Shown: piece by piece, positions 33,009 to 44,560 of the stretch
How the letters are laid out: the number at the start of each line of letters is the position of its first letter
Position numbering within the stretch: the stretch's first letter is position 1
NCBI GenBank assembly: GCA_030867875.1
Contig: JAOWCC010001634.1
Span: 137,970,365 to 138,034,364, forward strand
DNA length: 64,000 nt
Source: Actinernus sp. WN-2022
Lineage: Eukaryota > Cnidaria > Anthozoa > Actiniaria > Actinernidae
Direction: 5' to 3'
Notes under the pieces: generated by a model
Databases searched by the model: none
What the model saw: the letters and a program-made list of their open reading frames with translations, nothing else
Told to the model about the DNA's origin: nothing
Position numbers and translations under genes: made by a program

Positions 33009-33428
33009 CACAGGAAACCCAAGCTCTGTTTGTGTTTTAAATTATAAGGGTTTGTATGAGATTTTTAACGAGTATTTGGCTGTGTCCGTTAGGCCAGAAA
33101 TACTGAAATAAAATCAATAAAACTCCCCTGAAGTCTTTATCTGTTCTTCATTGGGCTCTGTATGCAATTTCAGCGAATTCTGTGGAAATTTTACCCCTCG
33201 ACCTCTCCAACTAAGAAAGAAGGCAAGGACGGATGCAACCGCCATTTCTCGATGCCAATCACTCGAACATCACCCTAGAATTTTCATTCAAAATCAATGC
33301 CAACCTCAACTAGACCTCAAATAATAGCACAACAGTATCTATTCGAACCCCGATTTGAATCAACAGAAAGCCCGTTAAATTTAACTGGTACATTAATTTG
33401 TTATAAACTTAATTACCAGGCTCGAATC
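33009..33428. repeat. Left arm of a fold-back element split by a LINE
   Basis: Segments of 33030-33330 recur inverted at about 36570-36900. The outer end CACAGGAAACCCAAGCTC resembles the CACAGGCAGCCCAAGCTC terminus of the 15464 and 36991 elements. The LINE at 33430-36055 lies between the arms. Confidence 0.6.
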
Positions 33429-33429
33429 G

Positions 33430-36055
33430 AATAATAATAATAATACGTATTAGGAGCATCATACATAAGTCTCGATGCTCTTACAATAGTAGAATAACTA
33501 TTTCTACAAAAGACTAATTAATCTAATTACAATATATATAAAAACTAACTACTACTGAAAATAAAGGTCTTAAGTAATAATTTAAAACGTATTAGGAGCA
33601 TATCTATAAGTCTCGATGCCCTTACAATAGTCAAATAACCATTTCTACAAAAGACTAATTAATCTAATTAAATATATATATAAACTATAAAAAACTAACT
33701 ACTACTAAAAATAAATGTCTTAAGTGATGATTTAAAATGGCTTAAAGAGTCTGTGCATCTTAGATGTACTGGCAGCGAATTCCATAATCTTGCCGCAGCA
33801 ACTGAAAACGATCTGTCACCGTATGTCTTAGTGTTCGATCTAGGGACTGATCATAAATTAAGTGTAGAGGACCTTAATAAAGAGAACGGGCAGATTTGTA
33901 AAGGTTCAAGAGTTCGTTAATGTAGACTGGCGCTTGGCCATGAAGAGCCTTAAACGTAATTAAAAGTAGCTTAAAAGTAATTCTGTCTCTGACCGGTAAC
34001 CAATGGAGTTTGCGCGGTACAGGGAAGATGTGATCAGATTTCTTCACCCTGGTAACAAGTCTGGCAGCCGTGTTTTGAACACGCTGGAGCTTGTCAAGTT
34101 CCGTTGCTGGTAAACCAAACAAGATACTGTTGCATGAGTCAAGTTTTGACGTAATGAATTCATGGACCAACCTTTCACAGTTAGCCGGCTTGGATGAAAT
34201 GTTTCCTGATCTTTCCAATGTTCCTGATAGCCAAGGAGGCAGATTTGCAGATGTTGTTTACATGATTAGTCAGCTTTAGATGTCTATCCACAGTAACTCC
34301 AAGGTCGCGTGCAGCCAGTTTAGGATAAATAAGGACACCATCCACGTTTACTCCGAAATATGTTCACATTGAGTGGTATATCGAGATGTAAGATGGACAA
34401 CTTCAGTTTTACTAGGGTTACACGCAAGGCCATTGGAAGTACACCAAAAAATATTATATTTCACACACAATTCAAGCTTGGACAATATTGCAGAAGGATC
34501 ATGGAGGGAATTGATAGACACGTAGAGTTGTGTGTCGTCCGCGTACATCATACAATCCAATCCATGAGCGGTGATCACATCCTCCAATGGAGCAAAGAAA
34601 AGTGAGAACAAAAGTGGACCCAGCACAGACACTGTGGGACACCATAGCGCAATGTTCTATCAGAAGAGAAAGTATCCTTAACCACGACCGACTGGGTACG
34701 ATCTAGAAGGTACGAGCAAAACCATTGGAGAACTGTACCATTTATCCCGTATCGATATTGGAGTCTTTCTAAGAGGGCGGCATGGTCGATAGTGTCAAAC
34801 GCCGACGACAAGTCTAGAAGTACCAGAACCACTTCATGATGTTTATCGATTGCACACAAGATGTCGTTGAACACGCGTAGAAGGGCCGTTTCAGTGCTGT
34901 GAAAGCGCCTGTACGCAGACTGTAGCTTAGCTAAAAGGTCGTTTGTAATGAGGTAGTTCATCGTCTGAGTAGCAGCTACTCGTTCAAGAGTCTTAGATAG
35001 GAAAGCAACGTTCGTGATTGGACGGTAGCTCGAGAACTCGTCGTGGTCAAGAGTTTTCTTTTTGATTGACGGACGAATAACGCCTTTCTTGAGAGACGAG
35101 GAAACACACCAGATGACAATGATGTGTTAACTAGGTTAGTTAGTGGACCAGCTAGTACGTCAACAGATTGTTTCAATACTTGAGTCGGTACTGGATCAAG
35201 AGTACAAGATTTGGGTTTGGAGTGCTCCACAATTTCGCGGATGTAGTTCTCAGATACCGCAGTGAATTGACTAAATGAACTTTGACACGGAGGAGAATCT
35301 ATTGCCACAGACATATCCATAGATGGTAGCCCGTTCTTATACATATTGTCCCTCAGTTTCTGTACCTTGGAGGTGAAATAATCACTGAAATATTCTGCCA
35401 GAGAATGTAGGGACTCGTGGGACGGTAAGGGAGGAACTGGTTTAACCTTAAACATACCCTCAATCATACGGAACAACTGGTTCTGGTCGGAGCCGGATAT
35501 CTGTGCTTTATAGTAGTCAGATTTCGCATAGTTAAGTGCAGCCGTATATGTGCGACAACGCTCTTTGTATATCTGAAAGTGAACTTCGAGACGTGTGGAC
35601 AGATATTTACGCTCACATTGACGTCTTTGCCTCTTTAAAGCTCTTAGAGTGTCATTAAACCACGGCGCATTCGGACGAAGGGTGATCGATCGTGTATGTT
35701 CTGGCGCATGTTTATCAATGCGCTCACGTAAGACGCTATTATATTGATCTGTTAGGGTGTTTATGTCTGTTGTAGTCGCATCAGATGTAGACGCATGCAG
35801 TGTTGAATTCAGGCCGTCATCTCGCCATGATTGTATATTTATGCGGCGCAGATCACGATGACGAATGATCTTCTTTGTCAAGCGAGGTCTTGGCAGATCA
35901 ACGGTACAAACGACTGCGCCGTGATCAGATGGCACGTCCGATAAAATTTCCAAAGGACTGCATAGCAAAGATTCTTCCTGCCTGTCGATGATAAGATCTA
36001 GTGTATGACCACGGTTGTGAGTAGCACCGACAACAGATATTCCAGCTTTTCTCTT
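33430..36055 (-). pseudogene. CR1/L2-type LINE, 5'-truncated and frame-broken
   Basis: Read on the minus strand. The end of an apurinic-type endonuclease (THNRGHTLDLIID, then VPSDHGAVV) and a linker lie in 34976-35968. RT palm segments follow, with LLDLSSAFDTIDHAALL (34575-34961) and motif C MMYADDTQLYV (34348-34632), then the thumb/C-terminal region with HWLPVRDRITFKLLL (33874-34218). Frames break near 35095, 34630 and 34300, and the 5' part of the endonuclease is missing. The 3' tail ends in an (ATT)n repeat at 33430-33443, and its UTR recurs at 19646-19880. It is not mobile. Confidence 0.8.
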
Positions 36056-36181
36056 CTACGCAGCGAGCTTTCCTTCTAGCCCTTATGATCTCTTGAACGT
36101 CGACAACATGTTTATAAAGTAATCAGAAAAGTAACTTCACAGTATTATGGGTTTTTAATGGTTGAGGCAATGGGCTCCTGC

Positions 36182-36241
36182 ATTGGCTCTCAAGCCTCAA
36201 CCAGGGTCCAGCTGGACCCTGGTTGAGGCTTGAGAGCCAAT
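36182..36241. repeat. 60-bp perfect palindrome
   Basis: Two exact 30-bp arms with no spacer, centred on CAGCTG (36211/36212). The arm starts ATTGGCTCTCAAGCC. A related but imperfect GAGAGCCAAT sequence is at 55445-55475. Confidence 0.9.
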
Positions 36242-36279
36242 AGACAACAATGTTTTTCATGTAGAAGGCGGCTCTAATT

Positions 36280-36415
36280 GTTTAAAATAGAGGAAAAGAT
36301 TAAATAAAACTGAGAAAGGAGAAAAAGAAGTAAAAAAACATTTTTTTTAGTGCCTGGTGTAGACTCGAACTCCGGTCGTTGGATCAAAAGCGCGCGCTCT
36401 AAACCGTGTTCAAAA
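36280..36415 (-). repeat. tRNA-like SINE (family 3)
   Basis: The minus strand carries a degenerate tRNA-like B box (GGAGTTCGAGTCTAC) and the pyrimidine-rich tail also seen at 55250-55400. Confidence 0.5.
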
Positions 36416-36569
36416 TAAAATATATACGTACGTTCTAAGCCCGTGAACTTTTGGCAGCTAGCCGTTGCTAAGCGTTGCCAACTTCCCCCAGTCACGAATC
36501 TCAACGGGCGGATTTGTTTGAAATTAGGTTCGATTTAGGCTCGAGAAATGGGGATTATTTCAATTAAAT

Positions 36570-36905
36570 GACACGAGGCTCTTGGAATAGATACTGTTGT
36601 GCTATTATTTGAGGTCTAGTTGCGGTTGGCATTGATTTTGGACGAAAATTCGAGCGTGATGTTCGAGTGATTGGCATCGACAAATGGCGGTTGCATCCGT
36701 CCTTGCCTTCTTTCTTAGTTGGAGAGGTCGAGGGGTAAAATTTCAACAGAATTCGCTGAAATTGCATACAGAGCCCAATGAAGAACAGATAAAGACTTCA
36801 GGGGAGTTTTCATTGATTTTATTTAAGTATTTCTGGCCTAACGGACACAACCAAATACTCGTTAAAAATCTCATACAAACCCTTATAATTTAAAACACAA
36901 ACAGA
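36570..36905. repeat. Right arm of fold-back element split by LINE
   Basis: Inverted counterpart of 33030-33330, with the same GAGGTCGAGGGG and CTTCATTGGGCTC landmarks. Confidence 0.6.
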
Positions 36906-36990
36906 AACTTTCTAAATGTTAATTTTCCCCTCCATATTACAGGGGAATCGACATCCAGGAGTGTTAACAACGCGACTGGTCTAGACAGTT

Positions 36991-37265
36991 CACAGGCAGC
37001 CCAAGCTCAAGTTACGTAAATATAAGGGATTTGTATGGAAGCGTAGCGAACTCCGTTTACTAGCCAGAAATACTGTAAAATATTTGAATAAAACGACTTA
37101 CCTTGCCACTGTGATGTCTTCTGTCGTGTTTATCTCCTTGTTGGGTGGGTAGTAAACGGAGTTCGCTACGCTCCCATACAAACCCTTATATTTTCGTAAC
37201 TTGAGCTCGCTACGCTCCCATACAAATCCCTTATATTTACGTAACTTGAGCTTGGGCTGCCTGTG
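36991..37265. mobile_element. 275-bp element, CACAGGCAGCCC ends, 7-bp target duplication
   Basis: Same termini as the 15464 element. The exact direct repeat GACAGTT flanks it at 36984-36990 and 37266-37272. Inner subterminal segments (TTACGTAA and CTCCCATACAAA) are repeated in both orientations. Confidence 0.85.
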
Positions 37266-37569
37266 GACAGTTTGCAAAATCGCGGTGGTTGTATTCAAAC
37301 GAGTACTCGAGTACTCTAGCAGGGCTAGGAAACGGCCAAACAAAAATGGAACCAGTTCAGGAAGACAATATTGTGTATTATCCATGATTTGCTCTTCTTT
37401 GTGGAAAAAATAAACTGTTTGAATTGGGGCCCTTCCATAGCCTTCATAATTATTTAGGTCGCATTTTTGTGTCAATGAAATCGACACGCCGGACTATTGG
37501 TAACTTTGCCGCAGTTTATTGAACAGGCCCGGTTGTTCAAAGCAACCCGGGTAACTTCGAAGCACCCCG

Positions 37570-37735
37570 GGTGCCGGGGTGGCGCAGTGCCAGTTAAGCG
37601 CTTCGCCTCTCAGGTTCGATCCCGGACGCGGCGCCATATGTGAGTTGAGTTTGTTGGTATCTCGTCCTAATTGCGCCGAGGGTTTTCCTCCGGGTTCTCC
37701 GGTTTTCCTCCCTCCACAAAAACCAACCAATTATA
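37570..37735 (+). repeat. tRNA-derived SINE (family 1)
   Basis: tRNA-like head with TGGCGCAGTGCC (A box) and GGTTCGATCCC (B box), then the body GAGGGTTTTCCTCCGGGTTC shared with the copies at 960 and 5177. No gene is visible in 37736-39778. Confidence 0.65.
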
Positions 37736-39778
37736 AATTCCAATTCGATCCTGGAGTTCGTCGGAATACTTAAGAGGGCATCCATGTGAAAACCATGCAC
37801 CCTGAAAAAATGAGTCTACATGGTACATCTCATATTTTGTTCATATTTTGCACATATGTTACTATTGGCCTGGCATTAGACTTGGTAAAATATTTTGGAA
37901 AAATTCCAAAAACTGTAAGAGATATGGGGGTTAGTACGAACTGCCTCGGTTTGAGGGGTATTTCCACTATGTATTTTTAGTCATGTTTACAGAATATTTT
38001 TGAACAAACCATATAAGCTATATACACAAAACGTTTCTACAGCATAAACACGACCAATTACAATTTAATTATGATATAAGTGCCAAAAAATATTCAGTAT
38101 TCAAGGAGTAAGGCTTTCATGTACAAGTGACTTCCGAAATTATTTTTCAAAAAGTCAAATTTTAGGGTAAAATGACATTCGAATACTATCGATGCGGCGA
38201 AATTGTAGAAGATGAGAGAGTTATTATTTTGTAGATCAGTCATTTGGAAATACAACTGGGGACTAAAAAGTTTGTAAAGTTTATTCAGCTTAGGAGCAGT
38301 GAGGCCAAAGTAACATACTCCCAACGCCCGGGTCCAACGTAAATAAACAATCAACGCCAGATGCAAGCTGTATCGTGTGCAGAATAACGGGACAAATAAC
38401 GGACAGGAATGAGAAACATAGCCCTAAAATAACTGGGTGATAAATTTATTTGTCACTTATGCCTATGGTTTTGCAATAAACAACAACTAATTAACAATCA
38501 ACTTCAAAATAAGAGAAATTAGTAATACGAAGGATGAATCAGCGATAAATGCATACCTCATTCTAGCCTTATTTGTGCTCTCCTCCCCAGCTCTGTCATG
38601 GTCTCGAAGCCACAACTTACGATAATTATCTTCTTGTCGATTTTACACCGAAAGAACATTTACCCATTATAGTTTATACAGATGGCTTTGTAGCATCCGC
38701 CATTTTATTTAGGACTAGAACCCAGTCTGCTGTTGTGCACCACAGGTAGCCCGAACACAGATGTGTACATTCCATGTGGAATACTCTCTACCGTTGAATC
38801 AGCCTTTCCTTTCTTGTCTATTTATATATATATATTGCTGATCAGATCCATACAAGCTAGGAGATCCGGTGTTTTATCATTTCGTCTGTGGTGCCCAACA
38901 TATATACCAGAGTGGGTAATTTATATTGAAATATTTATGAATCTCATGAAACAGAACTGAAAATAATCATAATGCACTACTAATACATCTACATAATTTT
39001 GTTTGCAAAACTTTAATTTTTGTCAAGCTGATTATAGGTTAAAATTACCCATGATGCACCTGATATATGTAACTGTTATGGGGTCAAATGTTTGCATACA
39101 TTCATACACAAGGTCACAACAATGAATTATAAATGATTTCTAACATCCCGTGCATATATCCTGTATATTCACACGACCCACATACGGCCATCCCAATAAA
39201 ATGTTCCGTTTCCAATCGCCAGACCGACCCAATTTTTTTTGGAAAAGTTAACAAAAATACAAAGCTTGACATTTACCCAATTTTTGGGAAAAGTTAAAAA
39301 AAAAAAAATTGAAGAACATACTTTCAACTACACCTCTTTTCCTAGCTCTCTACGTATTTGCATTTAATTGGGATGGCCTAATCAGCTGTGTCGGTGCCGA
39401 ACTGGAGCGCAGTGCCATCCTGGAAAGCGAAGTTCAGAAATGTCTGACGTATGTTGCTATTGCTACAAACTATCTTAGAAAAGGGTTCAGAAAACATATG
39501 GGTGAACCATGAAACATATTGTGTGGATCGTGACAGATTTTATCCAGACCTGAATTACGCTGGATTTACATATACATGTATGTGCGGGGCGCTTGTTCAG
39601 ACACACGGTAAACCACGCAGTTTACAAGCATGAGTAGTTATGTTAGTTATCTTCCCATTAATGCGGCTGACCAACAAGCACTGAGGGTGGTCACTGCCAG
39701 ATATTTGTTTAACGTCCAAAGTGGTTCCTTAGCGTCCTGTGATACACAGCTGCTGATGAATACGAGCGTCGTGAGATG

Positions 39779-39868
39779 CAATCTCGTTCCCAGAGCCCGC
39801 GATCTTTTGACCAGCGCCAAGATACTGGCCAAAAGATCGCGGGTTATGAGAACGAGATTGCGTGAGAC
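39779..39868. mobile_element. Small palindromic MITE
   Basis: Arms CAATCTCGTT...CGCGATCTTTTG and CAAAAGATCGCGGG...AACGAGATTG form a hairpin of about 90 bp. The long open frame crossing it (39630-40388) has no recognisable domain. Confidence 0.6.
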
Positions 39869-40880
39869 GGGACCGCCATTTTACGTGATCATCCGATCGA
39901 GGCACAAGGCATCGAAAAGGCGTAGGCGCGAACACTGCGCTTCTCTGTTTCTCTTAATGTTGCCTGGGTGGCTAATTGAACGAGCAGGAAGCATACAAAT
40001 GTTTTGCTGCACGGGTGGATATACGAGGAAACGTTGTTGCAGAAAAAAAACTAACGAATGCGCACTGTGTCAAATTGTCTTGCCGGTGGGGTCTGGGTTT
40101 GTGTTGCTAAGAAACACATATACTGTGTGTCACTGGAGCCTAGTAAACATTGTTTTCCTCCAAAGCCAACGTGAAAACATTGTTGCGGAAGCAAATTTTG
40201 CCTCATCGAAACAAAAAAATGTCTTTGAAATGCTCCAGAAAAATGTTTTCCTTCCTGGAAGAGTGATATTTTTTGCACAAATTTTCCCGCGGACTTTGAC
40301 TCGTTTTTACAGACAAATGTATGGAAAACTAAATCCACGATTGCATGCTTCCCAGCACAGCTACATCCCTCAAATTTCGATCAATTAATCTTTTACCTGG
40401 TATCTTAAGTTTGTATCTGAAGAATATTTCAGAAATTCGATTTTACGGATTTTATTTGTCATCGGATTCCCATACAAACACTGTATTTCGCGCCATGTTT
40501 ACACCCCTTTCAAAATGTCTGAATTATAATAAACCGCGAACTGGTCTATTACCTTAAAACTGTAAAGAAATACGTTATTCTGTGTGTACGAGGTTTGTAG
40601 TTTCTCAGCTGTAGGATGTCCGGTGTCCGCGGGGAACAGGATATCAGGACACGTGACTTGTCCCTTCGTGTGTACCGACCTTTACGTCTGCGAGCGGGCG
40701 AGGCGCGCGGCGTGATTTTTTTTTCACTTGTGTGGGTTGTTCTTTTATCTTTTGTTTTCCATATTGATTTTCTTTGTTTTTTTTATGCAACGAGCTCCGC
40801 TATAAAGAGTTACGAGGACGACAGTAACAAATCGCATACAAGTGTATCACAGGCAGCTTTAAGCAGAGAGTGAGCCATTG

Positions 40881-41002
40881 TGCACTAGTCTAAATAAACC
40901 CCCCCCCCCCCTCCCCCTCCCCCTCCCACCCTGTCCCGGGTTGGGGGAGGAGGAGGGGGGGGGGGGGGGGGGGGGGAGGGGGGGGTTACTTTGACTAGTG
41001 CA
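40881..41002. repeat. Poly-C / poly-G fold-back element
   Basis: TGCACTAGTC and GACTAGTGCA ends enclose a C-rich block (40899-40932) and a G-rich block (40942-40985) around GTCCCGGG. It can form a hairpin or G-quadruplexes. 41003-42840 holds no gene that I can support. Confidence 0.7.
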
Positions 41003-42849
41003 TTACCACCCCGTCCTAAAATCAAAAATGAATAAAATACCCTGTCTAGACAGTACAGTACAGGTGAAAATATTTATAGCTTTTATGATAATTTTACTTG
41101 ACACGCGCCATCAACAACATCCGCGCCAAGTGCCAAGGCATTTCATACAATTCTTAGTAAGGGGGTCGGGACATGCCTTCAACGGTAATATAGTTGTTTT
41201 TCCCTGGTAAGGCCGAGAAGATATGCCACATTCCCTCGTTGAATATACACAAAATGAGCACTTGATCAAGTCCAAATCCATCTCGTGGATAGGGCGGGAA
41301 ATACACTTACAGACGTTACACGCAGTTCCTGTCACGCAATTCTTGAGATATCATTATATCACTGAAGGGATTTAATCTATTTCGGTGATACCACATTTGA
41401 TTTCATGGATTATACCCACATTTTGGTATTTCAACGGAACGAACAGAATATTATGCACAAGATTGAAACAAATTGAGTCCGTAACAAGGTAGTAACGACA
41501 TCAGAATGGCTTCCCGTTGCTGAATCTAAACGGTTCTAACTTGGCCAACTATTCGATGAGCATATAATAAAGGGCTTCCAAGAAAACGAAACCATTAGGT
41601 TTTTTTTATTATGAAAAGAAAACATCGTTTCTTTACAGAATAAAAACTAAAAACTTGAATAGAGAATCGGCTGAAGAACCTAAATACGACTGTACGTGCA
41701 TTTCTACTTGTCACTCATTCACCCCGCTACAGAGGCTCGCAAAATTCAGAGTGACTCGCCGGATTAGAAGCTGTATTTAAAGCGTAGCGTAGTTTGAAAT
41801 CCTCTATATATCATATTCAAGGAAAATTCATTGTCTTTGATCCAATCAAACAATTTTAAACGAAGATACTGCCATAAACTATGAGTACCTATTTTTCAGC
41901 TTTGACTCCGTCAAACTCGACAATAATTCAGTCACTTTAGACATCTGCATATCGGGTGATGGACTTGGTCACCCTTCAAAACTAAAATAATATTGAAAAT
42001 GAATGTGCATTCGAATTCTTAAAGCAATTATTGTCAGAAAATCTGTGAAGTTCACCGTATTTTCGATTTTAATAAAAAAAAAAAATCGCCTTGTCACCAT
42101 ATCGTCGTTTGTTCAATAACTGAACATTGCGGATTTTGAGAGTGCGTACTCTCTAACCCAGCATTAACTTTACAGAATTTTTTTTTACCAGATGCAAAGA
42201 TCTATTGTAAGTCAATCTAGAAATATTTCTAAATTCAAAGAAAAGAAGGCCGCAACTCTGAAAACGGCCATTGCCAGACAGCATTTATCGGGTTTTAAAA
42301 AGACCTATTAAAGTAGCGTTAAATAAAAATTTGACAGAAGCGACAAAATATAAATAAAATTAGTTGATTTTGGTTTTAATATGCTGACGGGACTTAGTAC
42401 TAAAGCAGGTAAAAATATTATCTTTCTACTTAAAATCATTTGCGATTGCGACATGTTACAACATAAGGTATATTTTGCTCTGATTTTGAGCATTTCAGGG
42501 GGTCAAACAGTTAGAGTGTCATATCTCAAAGGCCTTTTACATTTCAGCCAAACTATTTCACATGGGACATTAGCTAGTTAAGATATAAATGTGTGCCAAG
42601 TTTAAAGGAAATCGGAGAGGTGCACTGTAGACTCGTCTGCATGGTTTTCACACGGATCCTCTCTTAAATATAAGCCTCTGGCTTGGTTGACCCGGTAACG
42701 GCTTCCTGTATCTTAGACGTAAAATAAACATTTTCGACGTAAAATAAAAATAATAATTATTAAGCAAGGGGTTAAGCGCTAAATCGGGTTAAATCGCTAA
42801 CCCAGGGTTAACCTGTACATATTACAATTACAGATTTAGCGCTAACCTA

Positions 42850-42869
42850 GGGTTAGGGTTAGGGTTAGG
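42850..42869. repeat. Short interstitial telomere-like repeat
   Basis: Three TTAGGG-type units in a stretch also rich in GTTAAC and GCGCTAAATC inverted repeats. Probably part of a MITE. Confidence 0.5.
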
Positions 42870-43286
42870 TTAAAGTTAACCTTACTTCGAACAACCCTGG
42901 CCTGCCCTGAACTACTGACTCACACCACGAAAGGTTTCGCTTGAAATTGGGGGGAAATGCCGGAGGAAATGACTGTCAAAGGCAACATATAAATATAAAC
43001 ATTTGTATTTTATACTTAGCTGTCAAAGCAAAAAAATAAAACGTGATATATGAACGAAACGGGTCGTAATTGTTGTGGCTTGAAAAATATATTTCAACCG
43101 TAAATGTGATCCGATCCGATCCGATCCGGTCCAGGTTTTGTTGGTGAGAATTAAACAGAGAAGGATCCTGCCCAATGCGTAAACCATATCTTAGACCATT
43201 TGCATGAGTTCCAAAACCGAAATCTCTCTCAATTAAAAACAATTGGCGATCCACTTTTGAGGTTACAAAATTAAACAAACTTAGGG

Positions 43287-44560
43287 GTTTACAAAGTTAC
43301 AGAGGTTACAGAGGTTACAAAGTTACAGAGGTTACAAAGTTACAGAGGTTACAAAGTTACAGAGGTTACAGAGGTTACAAGGTTACAAAGTTACAGAGGT
43401 TACAAAGTACAAAGTTACAGAGGTTACAAAGTTACAGAGGTTACAAAGTTACAGAGGTTACAAGGCTACAAAGTTACAGAGGTTACAAAGTACAAAGTTA
43501 CAGAGGTTACAAAGTTACAGAGGTTACAAAGTTACAGAGGTTACAAAGTTACAAAGTTACAAAGTTACAGAGGTTACAAAGTTACAGAGGTTACAAAGTT
43601 ACAGAGGTTACAAGGTTACAAAGTTACAGAGGTTACAAAGTACAAAGTTACAGAGATTACAAAGTTACAGAGGTTACAAAGTTACAGAGGTTACAAAGTT
43701 ACAAAGTTACAGAGGTTACAAAGTTACAAAGTTACAGAGGTTACAAAGTTACAGAGGTTACAAAGTTACAGAGGTTACAAGGTTACAAAGTTACAGAGGT
43801 TACAAAGTACAAAGTTACAGAGATTACAAAGTTACAGAGGTTACAAAGTTACAGAGGTTACAAAGTTACAAAGTTACAGAGGTTACAAAGTTACACGGGT
43901 TACAAAGTTACAGAAGTTACAGAGGTTACAAAGTTACAGAGGTTACAAAGTACAAAGTTACAGAGGTTACAAAGTTACAGAGGTTACAAAGTTACTGAGG
44001 TTACAAAGTTACACGGGTTACAAAGTTACAGAAGTTACCTAAGTTACGGGGGTTACAAGGTTACTGAAGGTACAATGTTACGAAGGTTACAAAGTTACCG
44101 AAGTTACAAAGTTACAGTACTGGTCGAAGTTACGAAGTATTACCGAAGTTACAAATTAAGTTACAGTAGTTACCGAAGTCACAAAGTTACCGAAGTTGCC
44201 AAGTTATGGGGATTACAAAGTTACCGAAGTTACGGGAGTTACCGAAGTTACGGGAGTTACCGAAGTTACCGAAGTTGCCAAGTTATTGGGTTACTAAGTT
44301 ACGGATGTTAACAAGTTACGGGGGATATCGAAGTTACGAAGTTACGGGAGTTACCAAGTTACGGGAGTTACCGAAGTTGCCGAAGTTGCCAAGTTAAGGG
44401 GGTTACAAAGTTACGGAAGTTAACAAGTTAAGGGAGTTACCGAAGTTACCGAGTTACCGAAGTTACCGAGTTACGTGAGTTACCGAAGTTACCGAGTTAT
44501 GGGAGTTACCGAAGTTACCGAGTTATGGGAGTTACCGAAGTTACCGAGTTACCGATTACA
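43287..44560. repeat. GTTAC-rich minisatellite, about 1.27 kb
   Basis: The 17-bp unit is built from GTTACAGAG and GTTACAAA half-units. It drifts toward GTTACCGAA and GTTACGGGA units in the right third, and higher-order blocks are visible. It directly abuts the terminal repeat at 44565. Open frames in it are artefacts of the repeat. Confidence 0.9.

Noticed and set aside
39630..40388. 252-codon open frame on the plus strand
   Set aside because: It crosses a palindromic MITE and low-complexity repeat sequence, has no recognisable domain, and frames of similar length exist on the other strand.
42844..42876. Chromosome end
   Set aside because: Only about three TTAGGG-like units, embedded in inverted repeats and flanked on both sides by ordinary sequence.
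44075..44397. Open frames rich in Lys, Leu, Arg, Ser and Tyr in the minisatellite
   Set aside because: Direct product of translating the GTTAC tandem repeat in stop-free registers.
43287..44560. CRISPR-like array
   Set aside because: The units are contiguous tandem repeats without unique spacers, in a eukaryotic genome.
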